64,000 nucleotides of DNA from Fluctibacter corallii (GTDB lineage Bacteria > Pseudomonadota > Gammaproteobacteria > Enterobacterales > Alteromonadaceae): NCBI RefSeq assembly GCF_025751585.1, contig NZ_JAOWKX010000001.1, forward strand, positions 434,259-498,258, read 5' to 3'. Position numbers and translations under genes: made by a program. Below the pieces are notes generated by a model. The model was not told the DNA's origin. It saw only the letters and a program-made list of their open reading frames with translations, and did no database searches. Below are positions 8,771-17,804 of the stretch, one piece after another. The number at the start of each line of letters is the position of its first letter. Position 1 is the first letter of the stretch.

Positions 8771-9517
8771 CTAGAAAAAATTGTAAACCACAGTGACTGC
8801 TGTTTGCGTGTCTAGGTGCTCTTTATCTTCATCGACGTCTGAGTTATGGTCCATTGTCAACGACACTTTCATTGCCAATCCACCATTAATTTGAGCCGAC
8901 ACAGAGGTTTCAGACTTTGACTTAGTGTTATCTGCACCGACTTCCGTACTGAACTGCTGCCTGAATGTTGCTGTTTCAGAAATCTTCCAACGATAATCTA
9001 ATGCCCCCCTGGCAATAATACTATTCGCGCTTTCCCCCTCATTGGTTTCGGCTATGGAATAACCGGGCCCGATGCTGTATTCAAACTTTCCGTACTCATC
9101 GTCCCACACTTTGTGAGACCAACCACTCGCAATCGTAGCTTGGTATTTAAAGCTGCTAAAACGGTCATCTTCATAAGAGGAGAAGCCGAATAATCGGTAC
9201 TCTGGATTGTCTAACTTGTAGTTACCTTGCGCCGACAAGAATATCTTCTGCGCTGATGTTTGGCTTTCTTCTTCACCATCGTCGTTTTCAATATTTTCTT
9301 GCTTATATAACGCTTCAGCGATGTAATCGTTACTCCAACTCTCTAATTCATGATGAGACGATAGCTTAGTTTTAAATGAGGTCGTTTCAGTGTTCCCTGT
9401 TGTCACGATTAAACCAAACTCTCCATCCAACGTAAGGGGCTTTGACTCTTCACTAGACTGAGCTAGTACATGTGGCACGAAGACTAACGGCAATAACGAG
9501 AACAGCGCAAACTTCAT
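8771..9517 (-). CDS. DUF481 family outer-membrane protein
   Basis: This 248-aa protein has a signal peptide (cleavage after VLAQ near residue 19) and a sequence of alternating amphipathic strands ending in VVYNFF, the aromatic C-terminus expected for an outer-membrane beta-barrel. The opening GEFGLIVTTGNTETTSFKTK is the DUF481 (YdiY-type, salt-induced protein) signature. Function is not known for the family. It stands alone, convergent with serA. Confidence 0.85.
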   Translation of the reverse strand: MKFALFSLLPLVFVPHVLAQSSEESKPLTLDGEFGLIVTTGNTETTSFKTKLSSHHELESWSNDYIAEALYKQENIENDDGEEESQTSAQKIFLSAQGNYKLDNPEYRLFGFSSYEDDRFSSFKYQATIASGWSHKVWDDEYGKFEYSIGPGYSIAETNEGESANSIIARGALDYRWKISETATFRQQFSTEVGADNTKSKSETSVSAQINGGLAMKVSLTMDHNSDVDEDKEHLDTQTAVTVVYNFF

Positions 9518-9641
9518 AGACTGTTTTAAACCTTTCTGAGTATGTGTAAATGTAAACTAACTATTGTATAGAAGTGATAATTAAAATACAGACCAATGAG
9601 GATATTTTGCGCTCATGTCACCTTTAATGAACACCATCATG

Positions 9642-10481
9642 CTAGGCGGCGACTTTGGGCTTCATGATAGAAAGCATTTTAGATGCTTCCATTCTGGCAA
9701 AGCGCATTGCGTCTTGTATCGCGCTATCATCCAAATCCAGTTGCTTGGTGACATCATTGTCTAGAGCACGCGTTAGAGGAAATTCTTTCTCGGCTACCAT
9801 CGACGCTGAAATACGAAGCGCGGAATACAATACTGCAATCTCTTTGTTACTCAATGCTTTAGGCTGATCATGAATATGCTCTACCATATAGCATAACTGC
9901 TCTGGTAGTAACCAGTCTCGCATAATCGCGGCACTACAATCAGTAAAATGAAACTTGAGGGTATTTTTCTGCTTTTGCCAAGGCGAAATATCGTCTGAAA
10001 ACTCACCACATTCTTCCGCTAAGTTGGGTGTTTTCGCAGAGACCACCAGCTCGCCTAAATTATGCATTAACCCCAGTAAAAAAAACTTTTCGCTTCCCCT
10101 AATCCGCAACAATTTTGCGAGATCCTTAGCCACCAAAGCACAATAAAGGCTCTGATTCCAAAAGCGCACTAAGTCAAAGTCTTTTGAGGCCAATTGACTA
10201 AACGCTGAACTCGCAGTTTCAGCCATAACCAAATTATACAGCGCTTCTCCCCCAATGACGTTGATAGCTTTGGAAATACTATCTACTTGAGAGCGAAACC
10301 GAAAAAGAGGACTATTTGCCAATTTCAGTAACTTGGAGGTTAAAGAAGGATCGACACCGACCAACGCTGCGATGTCATCGATATTAGAGCTATCGTCATC
10401 GAGCATTTTTCGAATGCGCACGCATATTTCAGGAAGCGTAAAAGATTGCGATGCGTAACGGGTGTAATCGGTAATCTGCAT
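9642..10481 (-). CDS. HDOD domain protein
   Basis: This 279-aa cytoplasmic protein consists of one HDOD domain (about residues 10-215), a non-catalytic HD-related fold found in bacterial signalling. SLTSKLLKLANSPLF near residue 55 and the GLMHNLGELV segment near residue 133 are typical. There is no attached GGDEF, EAL or kinase domain. ATG 10481 follows AAGGA by about ten bases; longer starts at 10493 and 10526 are possible. HDOD proteins act in motility, c-di-GMP or stress signalling in different species, and the sequence does not decide between them. Confidence 0.85.
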   Translation of the reverse strand: MQITDYTRYASQSFTLPEICVRIRKMLDDDSSNIDDIAALVGVDPSLTSKLLKLANSPLFRFRSQVDSISKAINVIGGEALYNLVMAETASSAFSQLASKDFDLVRFWNQSLYCALVAKDLAKLLRIRGSEKFFLLGLMHNLGELVVSAKTPNLAEECGEFSDDISPWQKQKNTLKFHFTDCSAAIMRDWLLPEQLCYMVEHIHDQPKALSNKEIAVLYSALRISASMVAEKEFPLTRALDNDVTKQLDLDDSAIQDAMRFARMEASKMLSIMKPKVAA

Positions 10482-10752
10482 TAATTCTGGCATCCTTAAC
10501 AAACAGGCTAAAGAGAGTATAAACAACGAAACACAAGTTTTCGGTGATATTTTGCCATACCTTACACTGACTTAGATACGTTTTATAACAAATTGTAGTA
10601 ACAAAATTTTCTGCGATAACCTGTACCATTAGACAGTCGTTGGTATGCTATTCTTTCAACAAAGCGTTAGTTGAAACCCAATTACAATCCTCAGACAAAG
10701 CGGCTGCGTCTTATTTTATACACAGCGTAATTCAGGGAAAGGAGCGAACAAA

Positions 10753-11730
10753 ATGGAAAAACGAATCATTGCCAGCCATGCGTGCGATATCATTCCGTTA
10801 TTTAGCAAGCGACTTCACGGCGGTGAAAGCCTTGTTAATGTCAATGGTTTACAACTTGCCTACGAGACATTTGGAAGCCCTAAAGACCCTGCGATATTAC
10901 TTATCATGGGTCTTGCAATGCAGTCCGTGCACTGGGATGAACGTTTTTGTCGTCAATTAGCCGCTAAAGGATACTACGTTATTCGGTTTGATAACCGTGA
11001 CATTGGCCACAGTTCGTTTTTAAATCATTTACGCACGCCTTCGTTGTGGGAGTTATTTTCTTATCGGTATTTGTTTAAGAAATCAGGCGTACAATATACG
11101 TTAAACGACATGGCAGCCGACGCATTCGGCTTATTAAATGTGTTGGGTGTTAAACATGTACATTTAGTCGGAGCTTCAATGGGAGGCATGATAGCGCAAT
11201 GTATGACGATTAAAGCGCCTCATCGCGTATTGAGTCTGGCCAATATTATGTCGAGTAGTGGTAATTTAGATATTGTACGCCCTAAACTCAAATTGCTTCG
11301 CCATTGCACGCGCCCAATTCCATTAGAAGAAGAGCGTTACAAAACCAAGGCATTAAAAATCTGGCGAGTATTGAGTGGCAACCACTATCTCGAAGACGAA
11401 AAAAGAATCACAAATACGTTGATGGAAGCCCGTACGAGGGGTCACAACCATGCGGGAATACTCCGTCAATTAGCTGCAGTGCTAAGCGCACCTGAAAGGC
11501 GTCCCAAACTTCTCCAAATCCACGCACCCACATTGGTGATTCATGGAAGTGACGATCCTGTTATTCCTGTAAAATGCGCCGACGAGTTATCTTCATTCAT
11601 ACCAGGCTCTAAAAAAGTAATCATTGACGGGATGGGGCATACATTGCCAGAAGCTCTCTGGCCTACGTTTATAGCTGAAATTGAAGAGAACATTCAGAAG
11701 GCACCATCATCACCCCACAGTGATTTTTGA
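10753..11730 (+). CDS. Alpha/beta hydrolase
   Basis: This 325-aa protein has the alpha/beta hydrolase fold. The nucleophile elbow GASMGGM is near residue 140, the oxyanion-region segment LLIMGLAMQSVHW near residue 52, the acid in VIHGSDDPVIP near residue 263 and the catalytic His in DGMGHTLPEA near residue 297. No signal peptide is present, so it is cytoplasmic. A strong AAAGGAG precedes the ATG. Substrate is unknown; esterase, lipase-like or haloperoxidase-like relatives share this pattern. Its end overlaps the convergent DUF1289 gene by 37 bp. Confidence 0.88.
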   Translation: MEKRIIASHACDIIPLFSKRLHGGESLVNVNGLQLAYETFGSPKDPAILLIMGLAMQSVHWDERFCRQLAAKGYYVIRFDNRDIGHSSFLNHLRTPSLWELFSYRYLFKKSGVQYTLNDMAADAFGLLNVLGVKHVHLVGASMGGMIAQCMTIKAPHRVLSLANIMSSSGNLDIVRPKLKLLRHCTRPIPLEEERYKTKALKIWRVLSGNHYLEDEKRITNTLMEARTRGHNHAGILRQLAAVLSAPERRPKLLQIHAPTLVIHGSDDPVIPVKCADELSSFIPGSKKVIIDGMGHTLPEALWPTFIAEIEENIQKAPSSPHSDF

Positions 11731-11951
11731 ATTTGAGGAGAGGCGACTGCTTTTTTTCGAGTTGCCGCCTCAGCGCGTTTGCGCCTTCTATGGCACGCCT
11801 GAATAACGATTCGCTTAGTGTCATCGTTTAATTGATGCCAGTAAAGGCGCTCTTCTCTACTTCTGTAACAACCAATACAATACCCTTTAGGGCCAGATTC
11901 ACACACGCCAATACAAGGGCTAGGTATATCAAAAAACTCTAGCTGATTCAT
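11694..11951 (-). CDS. DUF1289 protein with four-cysteine motif
   Basis: This 85-aa protein has the DUF1289 signature PSPCIGVCESG followed by YCIGCYRSREE: four Cys residues in a CxxxC...CxxC arrangement within the first 30 residues, which suggests a metal or iron-sulfur site. The C-terminal half is basic. GGGAGGAAAT precedes the ATG. Function is unknown. Its 3' end overlaps the convergent hydrolase gene by 37 bp. Confidence 0.85.
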   Translation of the reverse strand: MNQLEFFDIPSPCIGVCESGPKGYCIGCYRSREERLYWHQLNDDTKRIVIQACHRRRKRAEAATRKKAVASPQIQKSLWGDDGAF

Positions 11952-12190
11952 ATTTCCTCCCTTGCATCATTTTTTTACATGAAAGGCATCTAAGTAAGAG
12001 TTTTAGATGAATATTAACGTAAATTCATTTGATTTAACGCAAACTATGTAATACTTCCAACGGCTTACTCTAGCTTACATTCACATTGTAGCGAGTAAAT
12101 GAGAAAATAAACGTACTATTACATATCAAACGAATCAAGGCACCCTCTCAATATTGATATGATTGGGCTTCCTGATAGGTCAACTAGGAA

Positions 12191-13249
12191 ATGGAATTCA
12201 AATCTTTGAAAAAGTTAATTGTAGCAGGCACCTTTTTATTCGGTTTCGTTGTCTCGAACGCTTATTCGCAAAGCACACCTTCAGAATTCGCACAACTCAG
12301 CTTAGAGGATTTGCTACACGTTGAATTTTCGGAGCTATACCCCCAATCTAAATGGGCAATAAGTTATCAATTTAAGTCTGTAAGTTATGACGACTATCTT
12401 ATTGGAAGTCGATCGCTCTTAAATGATGAGTTGTTATGGTCGGGCGTAGCCGAGGAAAGAACCTCGGGCAATTTTCCGGTCGTTCCCACGTCTATTAGAC
12501 AAACCGCACATGTACTGAGCGCTAAATACGCTCTGTCATCTCGTTCTAACTTAAGTTTCACATTGCCAGTACTTAGTCAATCTACTGAACATATCAGCAT
12601 CATCTCTGGATATGATCAATTTACCCTCGAGTCGGATGGAATAGGTGACGTATCGTTATTGGTAGATTACAGAGTAAATGAAGGCGACAACCCGCTGCGT
12701 CTTTCAGCTGGTGTGCTTTTGCCCACAGGTTCAATTGACAAAGAAGGCGATACACCGCGTTCACCAGGTAAACAGCCGCTTCCCTACACAATGCAAATGG
12801 GCTCTGGCACACTTGACATCACGGCCTTAATTGAAAAAACCTGGGGTTCGAAAACCCATATAACAACAGGTCTTAAAGGTGTCATACGAACAGGGAAAAA
12901 TAAGCGAGATTACAGGTTGGGAAATACGGTTTCAGTTTATATGCACCTTAATACGTCAATGAATGCATCTACAACATTCTCATTTTCTGTAGAAGCTGAG
13001 CACTCTGGCCCAATCCGAGGCAGTGATAGCAGGCTTCTAGTTCATTCTCGATTTCCTTATCCCGCCAGCATTACCAACCCCAACTTTTATGGCGGAGAAA
13101 AAGTCAGATTAGGTATCGACGTCGTTAAGACTTTCAGTACATCTATGCAGTTTAACGTTGGCATTACGATTCCTGTATATCAACACCTCAATGGCCCACA
13201 GCCTAAAGAAAACTCCTCTTTCTCGTTGACGCTGGAAAAGGCATTCTAG
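12191..13249 (+). CDS. Outer-membrane beta-barrel protein (transporter-like)
   Basis: This 352-aa protein has a signal peptide (cleavage near NAYSQ, residue 27) and then QLSLEDLLHVEF, a motif common at the mature N-terminus of TonB-dependent receptors encoded beside YfiR-like proteins. The rest is rich in alternating hydrophobic strands and ends in LTLEKAF, consistent with a barrel of the phenol-degradation/MetA-like transporter group. It is too short for a complete TonB-dependent receptor and has no plug domain. The YfiR-like gene follows after only 4 bp, so they are co-transcribed. The cargo is unknown. Confidence 0.7.
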   Translation: MEFKSLKKLIVAGTFLFGFVVSNAYSQSTPSEFAQLSLEDLLHVEFSELYPQSKWAISYQFKSVSYDDYLIGSRSLLNDELLWSGVAEERTSGNFPVVPTSIRQTAHVLSAKYALSSRSNLSFTLPVLSQSTEHISIISGYDQFTLESDGIGDVSLLVDYRVNEGDNPLRLSAGVLLPTGSIDKEGDTPRSPGKQPLPYTMQMGSGTLDITALIEKTWGSKTHITTGLKGVIRTGKNKRDYRLGNTVSVYMHLNTSMNASTTFSFSVEAEHSGPIRGSDSRLLVHSRFPYPASITNPNFYGGEKVRLGIDVVKTFSTSMQFNVGITIPVYQHLNGPQPKENSSFSLTLEKAF

Positions 13250-13253
13250 CGCA

Positions 13254-13793
13254 ATGAATTGGGTTCACCGTTGCATCACGTGTCTCTATTTTGTCATTTT
13301 TAGCATGGCATCAATGACCTTAAACGCACAGGCACAACCAGCGCAACAAAGTGATCCCTCGCCCTCAAAAGAAATGAAAATATACGCGGCCTATATAAGT
13401 CACTTTATTCAATTAATAGACTGGCCCAGAAAAACTAACCATTCAAATACAATCATTTTCTGTACCGATGCAGCCACTTCATTTATCGACTTTTTTCAAC
13501 AGCTCCAATTAAGTAAAAACGCACATTCACATGAAATAACCATTTCAAATTCCATTGCTTATCCAGACTGCAACCTCGTATTTCTCACCCGTCCAACAAT
13601 TCAAATGCTTCCTCCTTCGCGCACTCGCATAATTATTTCGATTAACTATCAACAAGTTCATCCGAATACGTTAATAACATTCTCCAAGAAGGCCAACACC
13701 ATCCAATATGAAATCAACATCACTGAACTACAAAAACTAGATATTTCACTTCCCGCTGAGATTTTGCGACTGGCTGGCTCAATTAAGCGCTGA
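13254..13793 (+). CDS. YfiR/HmsC-like periplasmic protein (DUF4154)
   Basis: This 179-aa protein has a signal peptide (AQAQ near residue 27) followed by the DUF4154 pattern: KIYAAYISHFIQLIDWP near residue 42, then CNLVFL near residue 107 and a C-terminal helix ending in LPAEILRLAG. YfiR-type proteins bind periplasmically to membrane diguanylate cyclases and inhibit them. No GGDEF gene follows, which is unusual, and the partner is the upstream barrel gene 4 bp away. Family assignment is confident; a c-di-GMP role here is inference. Confidence 0.8.
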   Translation: MNWVHRCITCLYFVIFSMASMTLNAQAQPAQQSDPSPSKEMKIYAAYISHFIQLIDWPRKTNHSNTIIFCTDAATSFIDFFQQLQLSKNAHSHEITISNSIAYPDCNLVFLTRPTIQMLPPSRTRIIISINYQQVHPNTLITFSKKANTIQYEINITELQKLDISLPAEILRLAGSIKR

Positions 13794-13946
13794 GTGTCTG
13801 TTCGTTTTACACCCGTCTACCTAACATTTCACTCTGTCACGTTAACTTATTGAAAATAAAACAGTAAAACAAAAAGGCGCAATATTTGCTTAATTTAAGT
13901 ATTCTTAGCCATTAGTCTCAATGCTAACATCGCGGGTAATCGAAGT

Positions 13947-14642
13947 ATGAATACGCCTACATTGTTGAAGTTTATCGTCGCTACATTTATTTTCGCCACG
14001 GCAAGCACATCTGCCAGCCTATTGAAAATCGATCAGGCTAGCCTATATGGCGACGCTATTGTCACTGATTTTGAATCATTTAACCTAGGTTCAGTTTCAT
14101 CAGATATATTTAATGCAGGCGGCATTTCCAACATCGATCTGTTGGGATCGCTTATGCCAAGCCAAGGTACAGAAAAGATCCAAGTAGGCGATAACGGCAA
14201 CGCACTGAGTAGCGTAAACGGTGAACTTTCAATTGTTAACCGCTCACATGGTATCGATTATTTCTTGAACAACGCGGGTTTTACTATTTCTCTCGTTAAT
14301 GAAGCTGCACAATTTGGCTTTCAGATTGTAGACGAGTTTAACGTTGACTTTTTAGTCCGCACCTTTTCTTCAGATACATTGCTAGACACCACCGTTTACC
14401 GTAGACGCGCCACCGATCCGGCCGTTGTCTATTTCGAATCTAATACGACGTTTGATCGGGTTGAAATTACCTTGTCTTCATTATTCGCTGGTTTCGCGAT
14501 TGATAATATTACGTTTGCTGATATTTCATCAACAAACACAACACCAACAGATATTCCAGAACCAATAACTGCGGTGTTACTACTGATTGGATTGTTGAGT
14601 TTAGGCTTAACTCGACAAAAGGAAATGCCAATAAAGCCTTAA
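13947..14642 (+). CDS. PEP-CTERM sorting domain protein
   Basis: This 231-aa exported protein has a signal peptide (ATASTSAS near residue 23) and a C-terminal PEP-CTERM signal: DIPEPITAV, a hydrophobic helix and a short basic end RQKEMPIKP. The body is a predicted beta-rich domain (NSTFDRVEIT-like and FAIDNITF motifs) resembling other exosortase substrates, with no catalytic motif. It lies 150 bp after the YfiR-like gene and is followed by a terminator. The Pro-rich tail after the basic cluster is slightly longer than usual. Confidence 0.85.
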   Translation: MNTPTLLKFIVATFIFATASTSASLLKIDQASLYGDAIVTDFESFNLGSVSSDIFNAGGISNIDLLGSLMPSQGTEKIQVGDNGNALSSVNGELSIVNRSHGIDYFLNNAGFTISLVNEAAQFGFQIVDEFNVDFLVRTFSSDTLLDTTVYRRRATDPAVVYFESNTTFDRVEITLSSLFAGFAIDNITFADISSTNTTPTDIPEPITAVLLLIGLLSLGLTRQKEMPIKP

Positions 14643-14660
14643 CCATTCTCCAAGATCAAT

Positions 14661-14683
14661 GCCCCGATCAGCGGGGCGTTTTA
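14661..14683 (+). terminator. Rho-independent terminator of the PEP-CTERM gene
   Basis: GCCCC (14661-14665) and GGGGC (14673-14677) form a short GC stem followed by GTTTTATT, 20 bp past the stop codon. Confidence 0.75.
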
Positions 14684-15020
14684 TTCATGACATGCAAAGA
14701 CCTTTGATTTGAACTTGCATCATCTCAATATTGGTTTACCCAATCTCCGTAATCTAAATATCTTTCAAAATTAATCAGATATAAAAAATCCTATTTATAA
14801 ATGGGAGAGATGTCTGTCGTAACGCACTCTTATTCTGAGACAGGATGTCGTACCGCAATTACGATAGGGATTTTCTAGCGCGTATTCATTCTTTCGCTTT
14901 CACTTCCTACTGTCTCTTCACTGCTAAAACACAGAATGTGGGTTTTAGTTTTTTCGCTCCTTTCCTATCTCGGGGGATCTGAGCAATCTTTAAGCCGAGC
15001 GTTTTCATTGGAGAAATATT
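14684..15020 (+). promoter_or_regulatory. Long leader of the cupin gene: possible attenuator or small RNA
   Basis: About 340 bp without a gene. At 14924-14954 CTAAAAC and GTTTTAG (with an inner ACA/TGT pair) form a hairpin followed by six T residues, which looks like an intrinsic terminator about 65 nt before the cupin ATG. Downstream, CTCGG and CCGAG can form a second hairpin before the GGAGAA ribosome site. Two similar copies, TGTCGTAACGCA and TGTCGTACCGCA, occur upstream. This could be an attenuated 5' leader, or a small RNA ending at the hairpin. I cannot assign it to a known riboswitch class. Confidence 0.45.
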
Positions 15021-15446
15021 ATGTTTAAACCAAACCGTCTAACGTTTGATCAGGGCCTTGAGCGCATCAAAAAAGCATACGAAAAACGTGGTTATTCTTA
15101 TCCAACCAAAATCGTGAGCTCTCAAGACAAAGCGATGAAGCAACTCACAGCCGACCTCGAAGTAGACAATGTACCAGAAGGCTTCAAAAAGGTGCAGTTT
15201 CCCGTCTTTATGGAAAAGCCATCACAGCTTTTCTATTCCGTCGGAGCCCCTGACACAAAGGTGAAACGACACAGCCATGATGAAGGTGACGGCTTCAGAT
15301 TGATTGTAGGTGGCTCTATCATTTACAAAGATCAAGAGCTCAAAGAGGGAGATTGGATGTTTATACCAGCTGGCGAACCGTATGAATTTGACGTGGGCCC
15401 TTCAGGTGCGATGATTTGCTACTGTTACTGCTGCTGCTGTGCATAG
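15021..15446 (+). CDS. Cupin-domain protein with cysteine-rich C-terminus
   Basis: This 141-aa cytoplasmic protein has a cupin barrel at about residues 50-130. The first metal motif region is VKRHSHDEGDG near residue 88 and the second is GDWMFIPAGEPYEF near 112, where the usual His after PxG is Tyr. The last 11 residues are MICYCYCCCCA: six Cys in the final nine residues, encoded by a TGC-rich stretch in frame. The tail is not part of any cupin motif I know and could bind metal, carry disulfides or be modified. A GGAGAA site precedes the ATG. Function unknown. Confidence 0.7.
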   Translation: MFKPNRLTFDQGLERIKKAYEKRGYSYPTKIVSSQDKAMKQLTADLEVDNVPEGFKKVQFPVFMEKPSQLFYSVGAPDTKVKRHSHDEGDGFRLIVGGSIIYKDQELKEGDWMFIPAGEPYEFDVGPSGAMICYCYCCCCA

Positions 15447-15499
15447 AGGTAAGGACCTTAGCCCAAATCAGCTACTTTCAACCATAAAATAACCTATCT

Positions 15500-15530
15500 A
15501 CAGCTCTCTCTACGGGAGCTGTATTTACTT
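15500..15530 (+). terminator. Terminator of the cupin gene
   Basis: ACAGCTC (15500-15506) and GAGCTGT (15516-15522) form a 7-bp stem followed by the T-rich ATTTACTTTT. Confidence 0.6.
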
Positions 15531-15540
15531 TTCGCCCCAT

Positions 15541-15565
15541 AAAAAAGGGGCATCTCGTGCCCCTT
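15541..15565 (-). terminator. Rho-independent terminator of fba
   Basis: On the minus strand AAGGGGCA and TGCCCCTT form an 8-bp stem (15558-15565 with 15545-15552) followed by six T residues, just past the aldolase stop. Confidence 0.88.
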
Positions 15566-15589
15566 ATATTATTTTGTTAGCAATAGATC

Positions 15590-16489
15590 TTACGACTTAC
15601 TCGCTTGGTAGATAGATTCGATTGCATCATTCAGCATTGCTTCAAATTCTGCTTCTGATTGCTGTGCACTCACGCCTTCTGTTAACGCACGTGAGAAGCT
15701 CGCGATCATGCCATGGTTTTTCGATAGTTTGTCGTTGGCATCTTGGCGATTGTATCCGCCTGATAGCGCAACTACTTTAAGTACATTTTTGTGATCAACA
15801 CACACTTTGTAAAAATCATCTTCATTTGGCAACGTCAATTTAAGCATCACCAACTGCTCTGAATCTAACCCATCTAAATGTGCTAATAGTTCATCACGCA
15901 ATAATGCTTCAGCTTCTGCTTTCTCAGGGCTATTGATATCAACCTCAGGCTCAATAATAGGCACCAAGCCCGCAGCAAGAATCTGTTTTGCTACCTCGAA
16001 TTGTTGTCCTACAACATCCTTAATTCCTTGAGGGTTAGCCAATTTGATCACTGAACGCATTTTTGTCCCAAATACGTCCTGACCATTGGCTTTTTCTAGC
16101 AACGTATCTAGGCCTGGCATAGGTTTCATTAATTGTACGCCGTTAACATCTTCAGCTAAGCCTTTATCGACTTTTAAGAAAGGCACAACCTGCTTTTCTT
16201 GCCATAAATAGTGAGCAGAGGACTTACCGTTGATTTCTCTATCCAGTGTATTTTCAAATAAAATAGCACCAAGGATACGGTCACCATTGAATGCATTGCT
16301 AGTAATGATTCGAGTACGCATCTCATGTACCTTTGCAAACATTTCATCATCGTTTGCGTACTCACTTTCAGATACACCATACAGTTTCAGTGCTTTAGGC
16401 GTACTGCCACCACTTTGATCAAGTGCAGCAATAAAGCCAGGCTTTGTTTTCACTTTTTCCAGCATATCTTTTTGTGCTTGTGATGCCAT
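15590..16489 (-). CDS. fda: Class I fructose-bisphosphate aldolase
   Basis: This 299-aa enzyme cleaves fructose-1,6-bisphosphate to two triose phosphates through a Schiff-base Lys, so it needs no zinc. [16 protein letters not shown] near the N-terminus, [22 protein letters not shown] and [13 protein letters not shown] are the signature of the bacterial class I aldolase known from Staphylococcus (Fda). ATG 16489 has AAGGAG eight bases upstream. It is last in the tkt-epd-pgk cluster, where gammaproteobacteria more often carry the unrelated class II FbaA, so it looks like a non-orthologous replacement. Confidence 0.92.
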   Translation of the reverse strand: MASQAQKDMLEKVKTKPGFIAALDQSGGSTPKALKLYGVSESEYANDDEMFAKVHEMRTRIITSNAFNGDRILGAILFENTLDREINGKSSAHYLWQEKQVVPFLKVDKGLAEDVNGVQLMKPMPGLDTLLEKANGQDVFGTKMRSVIKLANPQGIKDVVGQQFEVAKQILAAGLVPIIEPEVDINSPEKAEAEALLRDELLAHLDGLDSEQLVMLKLTLPNEDDFYKVCVDHKNVLKVVALSGGYNRQDANDKLSKNHGMIASFSRALTEGVSAQQSEAEFEAMLNDAIESIYQASKS

Positions 16490-16582
16490 TAGCAACACTC
16501 CTTTTCAGTTCTGTTTTTGCCACATCTGTGGCGGGGTTACAAAGGTTGGAGCGTGGTTCGCTCTCTTATTATTTAAGGTATT

Positions 16583-17761
16583 TTATTCTGCGGCTCGCGC
16601 TTCTAGCATCGCCACAGCAGGAAGGGTTTTGCCTTCTAAGAATTCAAGAAAAGCACCGCCTCCAGTTGAAATATACGAAACGTGCTCAGCAATATTATAT
16701 TTATCAACTGCGGCCAGTGTATCGCCGCCACCAGCAATAGAGAAAGCATCACTTTCTGCAATTGCATTCGCCAACGCCTGCGTACCATGACCAAACTGGT
16801 CAAATTCAAATACGCCTACCGGCCCATTCCATACGATGGTGCCCGCATTTTTAATTAACGTCGCGAGCTGCTCTGACGTTTCAGGACCGACATCGAATAT
16901 CATATCGTCTTCAGCAACGTCAGATACGGGTTTTAAGGTCGCTTCTGCGGTCTCAGAAAATGCTTTGCCCGTCACAACATCGACCGGAACGGGAATGTCA
17001 CCGCCATTTTTGCGTGCATTGTCTAACAAACGGTTAGCTTCAGACATCAAGTCTTCTTCGTACAAAGACTTGCCTACAGCATGCCCTTGCGCGGCAATAA
17101 AGGTATTTGCAATACCGCCACCCACAATAAGCTGATCGACCTTTGTTGACAGAGACTCCAATACCGTGAGTTTCGTTGATACTTTCGAGCCACCAACAAT
17201 GGCAAGTAACGGTCTAGCTGGGTTATCAAGGGCTTTACCTAGTGCATCTAACTCTGCCGCCAGAAGTGGACCTGCAACAGCCACTGGTGCATATTTTCCA
17301 GCACCATGCGTAGATGCTTGAGCACGATGTGCAGTGCCAAATGCATCCATCACATAAATGTCACAAAGCGCAGCATATTGCTTTGACAATGCTTCGTCAT
17401 CTTTCTTTTCGCCAACGTTAAAACGCACGTTTTCAAGCACGACAACTTCGCCTGAACTTACGTCTACGCCCTGCAAATAGTCGCGTTCAAGCCTAACTGA
17501 ACAAGGTAAAGCCTGCTTTAAATAATCAACCACAGGCTGCAAAGAATAAGCGTCATCATATTCACCTTCAACGGGTCTGCCAAGGTGAGACATTACCATG
17601 ACTTTTGCCCCAGCTTTGACAGCATGCTCTATGGTGGGTAAAGAAGCTTTTATTCGCGCATCAGATGTGACTTTGCCGTCTTTAATTGGCACGTTCAGGT
17701 CTTCGCGAATCAATACGCGCTTGCCACTCAAGTCTATATCTGTCATTTTTAAAATAGACAT
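16583..17761 (-). CDS. pgk: Phosphoglycerate kinase
   Basis: This 392-aa glycolytic/gluconeogenic enzyme transfers phosphate between 1,3-bisphosphoglycerate and ADP. The N-terminal [15 protein letters not shown], the HLGRP motif near residue 61, and the nucleotide-binding [16 protein letters not shown] near 190 and [13 protein letters not shown] near 345 are intact. Length is normal. It lies 43 bp after epd and before fba on the same strand, the classical epd-pgk-fba order. Confidence 0.97.
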   Translation of the reverse strand: MSILKMTDIDLSGKRVLIREDLNVPIKDGKVTSDARIKASLPTIEHAVKAGAKVMVMSHLGRPVEGEYDDAYSLQPVVDYLKQALPCSVRLERDYLQGVDVSSGEVVVLENVRFNVGEKKDDEALSKQYAALCDIYVMDAFGTAHRAQASTHGAGKYAPVAVAGPLLAAELDALGKALDNPARPLLAIVGGSKVSTKLTVLESLSTKVDQLIVGGGIANTFIAAQGHAVGKSLYEEDLMSEANRLLDNARKNGGDIPVPVDVVTGKAFSETAEATLKPVSDVAEDDMIFDVGPETSEQLATLIKNAGTIVWNGPVGVFEFDQFGHGTQALANAIAESDAFSIAGGGDTLAAVDKYNIAEHVSYISTGGGAFLEFLEGKTLPAVAMLEARAAE

Positions 17762-17804
17762 AATACCCCTTTACTTATCTTAAAAATTTTCCATTTAATT
17801 TACG

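Noticed and set aside
12841..12860. tRNA-like GGTTCGAAAACC motif
   Set aside because: It lies inside the beta-barrel gene with no cloverleaf around it.
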